DNA from: Metabacillus mangrovi
GTDB lineage: Bacteria > Bacillota > Bacilli > Bacillales > Bacillaceae
Reading direction: 5' to 3'
Assembly (NCBI RefSeq): GCF_009711125.1
Contig: NZ_WMIB01000012.1
Coordinates: forward strand, 53,408-117,407
DNA length: 64,000 bases
Notes under the pieces: generated by a model
The model's input: only the letters and a program-made list of their open reading frames with translations
What the model was told of the DNA's origin: nothing
The model's database searches: none
Shown here: piece by piece, positions 24,104-33,100 of the stretch
Layout: the number at the start of each line of letters is the position of its first letter
Numbering within the stretch: position 1 is the stretch's first letter
Program-made: the position numbers and the translations under genes

Positions 24104-25156
24104 TTAAAGCTTCTCAGAAACCGTGATGTGCCCCGGATGATCTGCTGTAACGTCTCCGACTATAGCCGCTTCCACGCCTGCATCGAGCAGATCCTTCAGT
24201 AGAGCATCTGCTTCGCTGCCTGCCACGGAAATGAGCAGCCCGCCGGACGTCACTGCGTCACACAAAATGTATTGATCAATCTGATCCATGCTCTCCGGGA
24301 AGGTTACGTCTCCCTGCAGATGAGCGAAGTTGTTTTTCGTTCCGCCCGGAATAACGCCTTGTTCGGCAAGCTCCCGCACTCTCGGGAGAACAGGGACCGC
24401 TTCTTTTGCAATCCGGACGCCCGCTTTGCTCCCTTTTGCCATTTCAGAGGTGTGGCCGAGCAGCCCGAAGCCTGTCACATCTGTGCAAGCACGCACGTCA
24501 TACTGTGCCATCGTTTCGGCCGCTGTTTTATTCAAGGTGGCCATCACTTCTGTAACACGGGAGATTTCTTCCTCTGTCAGCAGATCTCTCTTAATGGAAG
24601 AAGTCAGGATGCCAACACCGATCGGCTTCGTTAAGATCAATTTGTCACCTGGTTTTGCGCCAGCATTGGCACGTACTTTATCAAGATGGACCGTTCCGGT
24701 TACTGCCAAACCGAATTTTGGTTCTTTATCCTCGATGGAATGGCCGCCGACAAGCGTTGCACCAGCTTCTTTCAGCTTATCGCCTGCACCGCGGAGGATG
24801 TCAGCGAGAATCTGCTTGTCCAGATCTGCGATCGGGAAAGCAACGATATTCAGGGCCGTAAGCGGTGTGCCTCCCATCGCATAAATGTCGCGGATCGCGT
24901 TCGCAGCTGCCACCTGGCCGAAGGAATACGGATCGTCAACGATCGGGGTGAAAAAATCAAGCGTCTGAACAATTGCAAGGTCGTCCGTCAGACGATACAC
25001 ACCGGCATCGTCACTCGTGTCGAGGCCGACAAGCAAATCAGGGTTCGGTACGGAAGGGGGAAGGGTGCGGATAACCTCCTGCAGATCAGCTGGTCCGATT
25101 TTGCAGCCGCAGCCGCCTTTCGTTGATAGGGATGTTAATTTTATATTTTGAGTCAT
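24104..25156 (-). CDS. selD: Selenide, water dikinase SelD
   Basis: A 350-residue selenophosphate synthetase of the AIR-synthase fold. The active site GGCGCK has Cys16 and Lys19, equivalent to Cys17 and Lys20 of the E. coli enzyme, so this is the cysteine form and not a selenoprotein. Further motifs: DDAGVYRL near the ATP site, FGLAVTGTV, CTDVTGFGLLGH. The ATG at 25156 is preferred to an upstream in-frame start since AAAGGTTGG precedes it and the length then matches the family. In this window the only selenium user is mnmH; no selA, selB or selC was seen. Confidence 0.95.
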   Translation of the reverse strand: MTQNIKLTSLSTKGGCGCKIGPADLQEVIRTLPPSVPNPDLLVGLDTSDDAGVYRLTDDLAIVQTLDFFTPIVDDPYSFGQVAAANAIRDIYAMGGTPLTALNIVAFPIADLDKQILADILRGAGDKLKEAGATLVGGHSIEDKEPKFGLAVTGTVHLDKVRANAGAKPGDKLILTKPIGVGILTSSIKRDLLTEEEISRVTEVMATLNKTAAETMAQYDVRACTDVTGFGLLGHTSEMAKGSKAGVRIAKEAVPVLPRVRELAEQGVIPGGTKNNFAHLQGDVTFPESMDQIDQYILCDAVTSGGLLISVAGSEADALLKDLLDAGVEAAIVGDVTADHPGHITVSEKL

Positions 25157-25245
25157 TATGACGCCAACCTTTCTATTATCACTCTCTTCATTATAAAATA
25201 CCTTCCACAAAAAAGCATGGAAGAGGCATGCACCGCTGTAGCCAT

Positions 25246-25253
25246 GATATAAT
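25246..25253 (+). promoter_or_regulatory. Extended -10 promoter of the permease gene
   Basis: TGATATAAT contains TATAAT (25248-25253) with an upstream TG, an extended -10 element about 40 bp before the permease start. No clear -35 is visible, as is usual for extended -10 promoters. Confidence 0.5.
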
Positions 25254-25292
25254 GTGATATTGTTCTTATTCTATAAAAAATGGGGAATGAAA

Positions 25293-26357
25293 TTGGCTCA
25301 AAGTGCACTTCAGCAGACCAGTCCGTCCGGTAAAAAAACGGTCTGGCTTGTCATATTGTTCCTTATCATCGCGGCTGCAGGTCTATCTTATGTAAAATGG
25401 GTGCCGTACGTTGAAAAATCATGGATCGCTGCTTCCACCCACTCGATCGGCGACTCGATTCTTGGCAGTCCGGATGCAAACGCCGCTCCATCGTGGAGCA
25501 GTGCCTGGGAATATACGACTGTCTATTTTAAAGCGGTCTGGAAAGCGGCCATTTTGGGCATCGTCCTTGGCTCGCTTATTCAAGTACTGCTGCCGTCCCA
25601 TTGGCTCCTTCGCGTGCTAGGGAAAACGACGTTCGGAAGCACGGCAGCCGGTGGTCTCGCTTCTTTGCCCGGTATGATGTGCACATGCTGCGCCGCCCCG
25701 ATGGCGGTTGGCATGCGGAAAAAGAATGTGTCAGCGGGAGCAAGTCTCGCTTTCTGGATCGGCAATCCGGTGCTGAACCCGGCTGTTCTCGTTTTCATGA
25801 CCTTCGTGCTCTCCTGGAAGTTTACCGTGCTCCGGCTCGTTTTTGGCCTCATACTGACCTTCGGCGTCAGCTACCTGGCCAACCGATTCATGAAAGAGGA
25901 CACACCGCTTCCAGCTGAAAAGCTCATGAAAGAACCCGAACAGGCACCAGCCGGCTCTTTCCTTTCAAGATGGGGGAAAAGCCTCGGAACGATGCTGCTC
26001 TATGTCGTCCCGGCCTATGTCCTTTCGGTTCTGCTGCTTGGTGCAGCACGCGTCTGGCTGTTCCCGAATGTCGGGGAAGCTGCCGCAAACAGCATTCTCA
26101 TCCTGATCTTTTTCGCTGTCGCCGGTATGCTTTTCGTCATCCCGACCGCAGCTGAAATCCCGATCATCCAAACGTTCATGGCAGCAGGCCTCGGAGCCGG
26201 CCCGGCCGGAGCACTCCTCATCACGCTCCCGGCCATCAGCCTCCCGTCCCTGCTGATCGTCGCAGGCTCTTTTCCGAAGAAAGTGCTCGTTTTTGTAGCC
26301 GGATCCACTGTTCTGCTGGGGATAGCAGCGGGATTGATAGCGATGATGATTTTGTAA
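25293..26357 (+). CDS. YraQ/ArsP-family permease (DUF318)
   Basis: A 354-residue membrane protein with eight or more helices. The characteristic motif of the permease family related to ArsP is seen: GMMCTCCAAPMAVGMRKK, followed by the AFWIGNPVLNPA segment. The two Cys pairs in CTCC may bind a soft ligand. ArsP members export organoarsenicals; others are uncharacterised. TTG 25293 is chosen since GGGGA lies six bases before it, while the ATG at 25287 touches the same site. It is divergent from selD with 136 bp between starts, which makes a selenium compound a reasonable, unproven substrate guess. Confidence 0.82.
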   Translation: MAQSALQQTSPSGKKTVWLVILFLIIAAAGLSYVKWVPYVEKSWIAASTHSIGDSILGSPDANAAPSWSSAWEYTTVYFKAVWKAAILGIVLGSLIQVLLPSHWLLRVLGKTTFGSTAAGGLASLPGMMCTCCAAPMAVGMRKKNVSAGASLAFWIGNPVLNPAVLVFMTFVLSWKFTVLRLVFGLILTFGVSYLANRFMKEDTPLPAEKLMKEPEQAPAGSFLSRWGKSLGTMLLYVVPAYVLSVLLLGAARVWLFPNVGEAAANSILILIFFAVAGMLFVIPTAAEIPIIQTFMAAGLGAGPAGALLITLPAISLPSLLIVAGSFPKKVLVFVAGSTVLLGIAAGLIAMMIL

Positions 26358-26362
26358 AAGGG

Positions 26363-26407
26363 GAACCAATTCTTTTCTGCTCATTGGCGGGAAGGGGTTG
26401 GTTTTTT
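26363..26407 (+). terminator. Terminator of the permease gene
   Basis: GAACCAATTCTTTTCTGC pairs along its length with GCGGGAAGGGGTTGGTT through several G-U pairs, then TTTTTT. Confidence 0.75.
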
Positions 26408-26546
26408 GTTTGCAGGAAAATAATTTACAATTTTAGCAACTCCCTTTATAATGAGTACATACAATTCTTACAAACATGACGTAATATTATTGGTACTGAT
26501 TATGCATAAATTTATAAAATATAGTACGGAATAGGAAAGGAATGGG

Positions 26547-26810
26547 ATGATTTTAATGGCTAAACAATACTCAAGGAAAGTCTTCCAGCAAGGAAATAGC
26601 TTAGGAGTTGGAATCCCAAATGAAGTGGCAAATGCTATGGGATTAAAGAAGGGTGAGGAAATGGAGTGGATTATTAAAGAGGAAACACAAGAGCTAACGT
26701 TAAGGAAGAAGGCTGGACTGCCTGAAGGAGTTTCTCCGGAATTTTTGGAGCTGCTGGATGGGGTGCTGACTGACTATGACGAGGCACTTAAAAATCTCAA
26801 AGACCGGTAA
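26547..26810 (+). CDS. AbrB/MazE-type antitoxin of a Doc module
   Basis: An 87-residue protein with an N-terminal swapped-hairpin DNA-binding domain: RKVFQQGNSLGVGIPNEVANAMGLKKGEE is split here as RKVFQQGNSLGVGIP and a helix VANAMGLKKG. The acidic C-terminus (LELLDGVLTDYDEALKNL) would wrap the toxin. The ATG at 26547 has AAAGG at good distance; 26556 (MAKQYS) is also possible. The toxin gene follows after 22 bp. Such antitoxins repress their own operon. Confidence 0.85.
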   Translation: MILMAKQYSRKVFQQGNSLGVGIPNEVANAMGLKKGEEMEWIIKEETQELTLRKKAGLPEGVSPEFLELLDGVLTDYDEALKNLKDR

Positions 26811-26832
26811 GGATTAGAAGGGGAGAATTTTC

Positions 26833-27246
26833 TTGAGAATCAGATATCTTTCTGAAAATGAAGTGTTACTTGCCCATTTTGTGATGATGAATAAATATGA
26901 TGATAAGGAACAGGCAGGGGTCAAATATCTGGATAAATACCAAGCTATGCTGGCCAGGCCGCAAACAAGTGTATTTGGGGAGGACGCTTTTCCAACACTC
27001 GAAGATAAGGCACTATGCTACCTCCATTCTATTGCCTCACAGCATATCTTTCACAATGGAAATAAGCGGACAGCAGCTACAATCTTTGTCCTATTCCTTA
27101 GAATGCATGGATACGATATTAATCTAAGCAATAAGGAATTGGAGGACTACATGGTCATGATGGTCCAAGATCAAAAATACAAAACGAATGACTGGCTTGA
27201 ACAGATGAAGCAGGATTTTGAAGGCAGAATTAGTAAAAGAGGTTAA
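26833..27246 (+). CDS. doc: Doc-family toxin (Fic fold)
   Basis: A 137-residue Fic/Doc protein. The catalytic loop is HIFHNGNKRT (residues 71-80), matching the Fic/Doc consensus HxFx[D/A]GNxRT; canonical P1 Doc has HPFxDANKRT. Doc toxins phosphorylate elongation factor Tu and stop translation. His71 and the lysine of GNKR are present, so the toxin looks active. The start codon is TTG 26833 with AGGGGAG seven bases upstream. It pairs with the preceding AbrB-type gene instead of a classical Phd antitoxin. Confidence 0.9.
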   Translation: MRIRYLSENEVLLAHFVMMNKYDDKEQAGVKYLDKYQAMLARPQTSVFGEDAFPTLEDKALCYLHSIASQHIFHNGNKRTAATIFVLFLRMHGYDINLSNKELEDYMVMMVQDQKYKTNDWLEQMKQDFEGRISKRG

Positions 27247-27281
27247 AACTCCAGATAATGATTGAAATATAGAGTAACCTA

Positions 27282-27334
27282 AGACTCGCATACACGTAAC
27301 TTTAATATTAAATAACAAACTGTATGCTGAGTCT
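27282..27334. repeat. Imperfect inverted repeat between Doc and Wadjet genes
   Basis: AGACTCGCATAC (27282-27293) pairs with GTATGC-T-GAGTCT (27322-27334), 12 of 13 positions, around a 28-nt AT-rich centre. It lacks a T-run on the plus strand, so it is not a plain terminator of the toxin gene. The rest of the 225-bp gap holds only the Wadjet promoter. Confidence 0.6.
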
Positions 27335-27402
27335 CCCCACTTAAAATAAGAAAAATCCCCCATCACTAGCAGTAAGAACCCCAACAAATTAAGATTCAAT
27401 GG

Positions 27403-27431
27403 TTAATAGCCATCACCAAATCCTTTATAAT
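27403..27431 (+). promoter_or_regulatory. Sigma-A-type promoter of the Wadjet operon
   Basis: TTAATA (27403-27408) and a perfect TATAAT (27426-27431) with a 17-bp spacer, 41 bp before the start codon of jetA, which has GATGAGGTG as ribosome site. Confidence 0.6.
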
Positions 27432-27471
27432 GGAAGGATGATTATATACGTAAACGTGATGAGGTGTTTCC

Positions 27472-28965
27472 ATGCAGCCCCACCTGCAGAAAAAGATTAA
27501 AGAAGCTACCTATTTGACAGCGGATAAAGCGTGGAGCTACCGGCCGATCCTTCGATATTTTTATATACAGCATGAGCGGATGCGGGAGTTTTTGCTTCCT
27601 GAGGAAATCTATGAATATCTTAGCCGTTTTAGTGAATTCAGTGATTATACGGTTGAGTCACTGCAGCAGGATTTAGATTCCCTTACGAGATGGGGGAACT
27701 TGATTGCGAGCCAGGAGCATCGCAAGGCGAAGACAATCGATGAATACAAGAAGAAGAGCTTCCGCTATCAGTGCACCCCGTACACAGTCGAATTTGAGCG
27801 GATGATGATGCAGCTCGAAAACATGGGAGAGAGCTTTGGCGGATCGCTTGAAAGAACACAGTTTGAGCGTCTTTATCAGGTTCTGGTAACGATCGCCGGA
27901 ACGATAGCAGACGATCAGATTGAAAAGGACGAAGAAAGTGCGCAGGTATGGGAGGATGCCATGACCTACTTCCGCCAGATCACACAAAATACATCTGACT
28001 ATATTGCTTATATACATAGTGAAGAAGTAGCCGACCGAATGAAGACAGAAGCATTTTTAGCGTATAAAGATCAATTTACCGCCTATCTGAGGGACTTTAT
28101 TATTGCCCTTCAGCGCACTGCGATGCAAATCCAGGAACTTCTTTCCCGCTTGCCGGCAGAAAAACTGGAGCCGTTTTTCAAGCAGGTTATTCACCATCAG
28201 GAGCAGACGTTTCGATTTGAAACGGAGCTGATTACCGATCCAATGGAAGAGATGATGGAGAAATGGACGAACCTAATAGCATGGTTTCTTGGCAATAAGC
28301 ATGGGGAGAGTGAGTTTGAACGGCTTCAGAACCGGACGGACGAGGCCATTAGGAGAATAACGAGGACGGTTCAACGTTTAGGCGAGCGCCACCAGCAGTT
28401 CAGAAGCAGAAAAAATGATTATTTGCATTTGGCGAAGTGGTTTGACGGGATGGGAACAATTGAAGAGGCCCACAAACTATCATCTGTTGCTTTCGGAGTT
28501 TTCCATACGAGGCATTTTCACGCAGATGAAACGGGAACGGAGGATATCTACGCAGATATATGGGATGAAGCTCCAATGGAGCATCAGACAAAACCGAGGA
28601 TCCGGTCATTCCGGGAAAGAACGCGTGCCGGGAGCATCGAGGACAATCAGGAGAAAATTGCAAAAATGAAACAGACACACCTTGAACAGCGCCGCCGTGA
28701 AAAGAAGGTGATTGAGCAGTATATCCAAGGCGGGGAAATTCGGATTAAGGATCTGCCGAAAGTGGAGGCGCATGTGAGGAAACTGCTGCTTGTATGGATT
28801 GGCAAAGCGATGGCAAGAGAAGACAAAACGGTAAAAACAGAGTTTGGCAGAAAAGTAAGGGTCATCCTGCATGAAAAGGAGCGGGTCATTTTGGCCGCTG
28901 ATGACGGAAGCCTTGAAATGCCGGATGCGACGTTCGTGTTCGTTGAAGAGGAGGCGGGTGTTTAA
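27472..28965 (+). CDS. jetA: Wadjet type II protein JetA (TIGR02677/DUF2397)
   Basis: A 497-residue kleisin-like (MukF-like) subunit of the Wadjet anti-plasmid complex. It has an N-terminal winged-helix region (EEIYEYLSRFSEFSDYTVES, then LTRWGNLIA), a long helical middle, and a C-terminal part with KMKQTHLEQRRREKKVIEQY and an EAHVRKLLLVWIGKAM segment. This pattern, and the gene order, correspond to the DUF2397 family. The stop codon overlaps the start of jetB by one base (TAATG), so the genes are translationally coupled. The assignment is by motif recall and synteny; the four-gene set leaves little doubt. Confidence 0.9.
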   Translation: MQPHLQKKIKEATYLTADKAWSYRPILRYFYIQHERMREFLLPEEIYEYLSRFSEFSDYTVESLQQDLDSLTRWGNLIASQEHRKAKTIDEYKKKSFRYQCTPYTVEFERMMMQLENMGESFGGSLERTQFERLYQVLVTIAGTIADDQIEKDEESAQVWEDAMTYFRQITQNTSDYIAYIHSEEVADRMKTEAFLAYKDQFTAYLRDFIIALQRTAMQIQELLSRLPAEKLEPFFKQVIHHQEQTFRFETELITDPMEEMMEKWTNLIAWFLGNKHGESEFERLQNRTDEAIRRITRTVQRLGERHQQFRSRKNDYLHLAKWFDGMGTIEEAHKLSSVAFGVFHTRHFHADETGTEDIYADIWDEAPMEHQTKPRIRSFRERTRAGSIEDNQEKIAKMKQTHLEQRRREKKVIEQYIQGGEIRIKDLPKVEAHVRKLLLVWIGKAMAREDKTVKTEFGRKVRVILHEKERVILAADDGSLEMPDATFVFVEEEAGV

Positions 28966-30125
28966 TGGAAACGGTATTGCCATTTGATGAAAAAACAGAG
29001 GATGCGCTGGGAATTCTATTTGAGCAGTTCTGGGTTCTTCGATCGGATGATCCGGCAGCCTACCATCTCATTCGCGAGCGGGAGCACAGTCTGAAACGGT
29101 ATCTTTCAGAGAAGTTCGGTTTTGATCTGATCATTCATCAGCATTTTATAAAGCTTGAGAAGATTCCTGTCGATCCGAAGTCATGGATGGGAATTCAGGA
29201 ATTCACAGAGCCGATGGATTACGCGGTATTTTGCTGTGCACTGGCTTTTTCAGAGCGCCGTTCAGTGGACGAGCAGTTTTTGCTATCCGATCTTACAGAG
29301 GACGTTCAAGAGATGTATCCTGGTGAGTTTCCTCTGGACTGGACCAATTTTCAGCACCGTAAGTCGCTTGTCCGGGCACTGAAAAAATTAATGGAACTGA
29401 AGCTGATAAAAGCAGTGGACGGCGAGATTGATCTTTTTGCTGCCAGTGAAGAGGAAGAAGTGCTTTATGAGGTAACGGTGTATGCACGATATTTCATGCG
29501 TTCGTATCCGGAGGACCTTTTCAGGTATGAAACGATCGAAGAAATTCTTGTGAGCGAATGGAGCAGGCAGCAGGATGAGCGAAGAAAAAGAGTGTACAGG
29601 AAGCTCATGTTTTCGCCAATTGTATACAGGGAGAGCGAGGATGATCCGGACTTTGCCTATATCCGGAACTTCCGGAATCGTCTGCGTGATGATTTGGAAG
29701 AGCATACTCCGTTTCGGCTGGAGGTATACAAAAACGCTGCCCTGCTCATCATGCCGGAGCGGAAACAGCGCTATACCCTCTATCCAGACCAGCGCGGAAT
29801 TTCAGACATTTCCCTTCAAATTGCTGCGTGGATCAGATTGGAAAAAGAAAGATTCCAGGCTGATGAAAGGGGAGAAATCCGTATTACCTACTCTGAGGCT
29901 GAACAGCTGATTGCGGATGTGAAGGGAGAAAACGGGCATGGCTGGAGCAAGCAGTACCGCGAAAGCTCAGCAGCTCAGGTTACAGAGGAATGGCTCCAGC
30001 TCCTGGGAGATTGGGAGCTCGCCTATATGGAACCTGAAACAGACTTGATTGTCCTGCAATCTGGACTTGGCCGGATGATTGGGGTTTACCCGAAGGATTA
30101 TGTAAAAGAGGAGGGTTCGGCATGA
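28965..30125 (+). CDS. jetB: Wadjet type II protein JetB (TIGR02678/DUF2398)
   Basis: A 386-residue MukE-like subunit. The conserved DUF2398 patch QHFIKLEKIPVDPKSWMGI, followed by DYAVFCCALAFSE, is clear at residues 46-88, then winged-helix segments (HRKSLVRALKKLMELKLIKA). It binds the kleisin and helps to load the SMC ring. The start overlaps the jetA stop, and its own stop overlaps the jetC start in ATGA. Confidence 0.92.
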   Translation: METVLPFDEKTEDALGILFEQFWVLRSDDPAAYHLIREREHSLKRYLSEKFGFDLIIHQHFIKLEKIPVDPKSWMGIQEFTEPMDYAVFCCALAFSERRSVDEQFLLSDLTEDVQEMYPGEFPLDWTNFQHRKSLVRALKKLMELKLIKAVDGEIDLFAASEEEEVLYEVTVYARYFMRSYPEDLFRYETIEEILVSEWSRQQDERRKRVYRKLMFSPIVYRESEDDPDFAYIRNFRNRLRDDLEEHTPFRLEVYKNAALLIMPERKQRYTLYPDQRGISDISLQIAAWIRLEKERFQADERGEIRITYSEAEQLIADVKGENGHGWSKQYRESSAAQVTEEWLQLLGDWELAYMEPETDLIVLQSGLGRMIGVYPKDYVKEEGSA

Positions 30126-33100
30126 GAGATCAAAACCGCTGGCAAATGAATCGGGCAGGGCTGCTGAATTTTTGGTATTACGATGAGGAGACTTTTGATT
30201 TTTCTGATGGAAAGCTTCTCTTAAGAGGAAGCAACGGATCGGGGAAATCTGTTACGATGCAAAGCTTTCTTCCGGTTCTGCTTGATGGGAAAAAGTCTCC
30301 TGACCGGCTGGATCCATTTGGTTCAAAAGCACGGAAGATGGAGGATTACCTGCTTGGGGAGAAAGAGATTGTCGACCGGGATGAGCGCACAGGCTATCTC
30401 TTCATTGAATATAAACGAAGTGGCATGGAACAGTTTGTAACTACGGGAATCGGGCTGCAGGCGAAACGACATAAGCCTTTGAAATTCTGGGGGTTCATTA
30501 TCACAGACAACCGAAGAATCGGAACAGACCTTGAACTTTACAAAAAGGAGCGTCAGGGAACTGAACTCAAAAAAGTACCCCGCTCAAAAGCAGAGCTTGA
30601 AACACTGATTGGAACGGGTGGGCAAGTCGTCCAGACACAAACTGAATATATGAAACTCGTGAATAAGCATATATTCGGGTTTGAATCGGTTGAGGCGTAT
30701 GAAGAACTGATCAAATTGCTGATTCAGCTAAGAAGCCCGAAGCTATCAAAAGAATTCAGGCCGACCGTCATTTATGAAATTCTGGAAGCGGCCCTTCCGC
30801 CGCTATCAGATGATGATCTGCGCCATCTTTCTGATACAATCGAACAAATGGATCAGACGAAACAGCAAATTGAACAGCTGGAGCGGGAACTGGACTCGCT
30901 TGGAAAGCTGAATAAGGCGTATGACCTCTATAACCAGCGCTTTATTGCCGATCAGGCAATGGAACTCAGGAAGGCCGCCAAAAAAGTACAGCAAGAAGAA
31001 AAAGACCTTGAAGAACAAAATCAAAAACGAGAGGGACTTGAAAAGGAGATTGAAACCCTTTCCGCAAGGATTCAAGCCCTCAAACAGGACCAGGATACAT
31101 TCGAAAAGCAGAGACAAAGACTTCAATCTCATAAAGTGTGGAACCTTGAGGGAGAAAAAAACCAAGAGCTGGAGAGGCTGAATCGGTCGAATGCACACTT
31201 TACCCGAAGCGACCAGCAGCTTAGCAAATTAAAGAGCTCAAAGTGGAAGGACGAACAGAGAAAAGATGCTATTGAAGTGGACAACGACCATTTAAACAGA
31301 GAAATGGAAGACCATCTTTCCGGCATGGAAAGCGATGCTTTGGAAGCATCTTTTGCACAGCATGCCATGAATGAAGAGGATTTCAAACGGAAGCAGAACT
31401 CGGGCTTCGATTTTGCTGTTTGGAAGAAAGAAGCTGAACAGCATACAGCCAAGCTTTCAGAAATGGAAGAAAAGCTAAGAATATTCGAGCGCGTGAAAGA
31501 ACAAGTTCAGAGTAAAAATAAAGAACTTGCGGATGAACAATTTGGCCTCGAGCAAAAAAGACATGAAGAAGCCGATTGGCTTCGGATCTTCGAGCAGGAT
31601 AAAGATCGCCAGCTGCAGGAAATTTATCAGTGGGCTGAAGCACATCCGGAATTTGATTTGAGTGAAGACACCTTTCAGAAAACTTCAAGAATCCTTTATG
31701 CCCTTTATGAGTCTGCTGCCTACAGTGAAGTAAAGGACACCATTTTTCCACATGTCATTCAGGTCCAAAATGGCCTTCGTGACCAGATCTCTGAATTAAA
31801 CGCTGTTGTAAAACAGTTGAACAATAAAATGGAAGAAAAAGAACAGCAGCTTCAGGAATGGAAGAATAAAAAAGATCCTGAACCAGAGATCCATCCTAAG
31901 ACAGTAGAAGCTAGACATGCACTAAGAAACTCCGGTGCGGCATTTGCCCCTCTTTATTCACTTATTGAATTTCATGAAGAAGTGCCGTCAGATACCCGGA
32001 AGAAAATTGAAGCAGCGATGATTGATAGTGGCATCCTTAATGCCCTTGTAACAGACGGGGATTTTGCCGTCCTGCATGACCGAACGCTTATCGCAAGCCC
32101 TAACATGATGGCCCATACACTCGCGGATTATTTAAAGCCGGATCTGCTGGATGGACAGGAGATCACAGCTGAGAAAGTGGACGATTTGCTGCGAAGCATC
32201 GTCATTGGCGAAGCCGAAGAAGGTCCTATGTCCATTCAGGAAAATGGGAGGTTTCAAATCGGGCTCATAAAAGGCCATGCAATTCCTGTAGAGCAGGTAC
32301 GGTATATAGGCCGGACGGCAAGAAAGAAATACCGTGAGGCAATGATTATGCAGCTGCAGGAGGAACTGGCTCATCTGGAGTCGGAAAAAGCGGGCCTTCA
32401 GGGGGAAAAAGATGTTGCAAGACAGGCAATGGAGTCTGCAGAGTCGGCATGGAGGCAGTTTCCAAATGATAAAGACTTGCAGGAAAGCCACCTGCAGATT
32501 GAAAAAGTCCGACTGGCAATTAAGCATCATCAGGACATTCTGCAGAAGCTGTCCCACCAGCTAAAAGAACTGGATGAAAAATACCGGATGCTCAAGCACA
32601 GCATTGGCGAACAAGCACGCTCATTGAATCTCGAATTAAGTGCTGAAGTGTATCAAACAGCCAAAACGATTATGATTCGATATGAAAAAGAACTACCGGG
32701 ACTTGAAACCATTCATACAAAATTTCTAAACGGCAAAAAAGAAATAGCAGAAATTGAAAGGCGCCTTGATGAAGCGGAAGAAGATCTTCTCGCATTGACT
32801 GGAGAAATGAACATTCTTAAGGATGATATCGCCCGCCTCCAAAAGAATATTTCTCAAATCGAGGAACAATTGAGGCAAGCTGGAGCATTGGACATCCGAA
32901 AACAGATTCAGGAGGTCCAAGGAAAACTAACGGCTATTCAGAATGCGTTGAGTGATAGCAGCACGCTGCTTCCTAAATTAGAATCAGATTATGCTTATCT
33001 GCAAAAAGATATTGGGGAGAAAGAAAAAGAGTGCGCGTTTTGGAGAAATATGCAGAATGCCTGGAAAGCGGCATTTAAGGATGAACTGAGGAGAGGCCTG

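Noticed and set aside
24083..25292. Riboswitch or SECIS-type element in the selD/permease intergenic region
   Set aside because: The 136-bp region shows no recognisable conserved riboswitch motif, only an extended -10 promoter.
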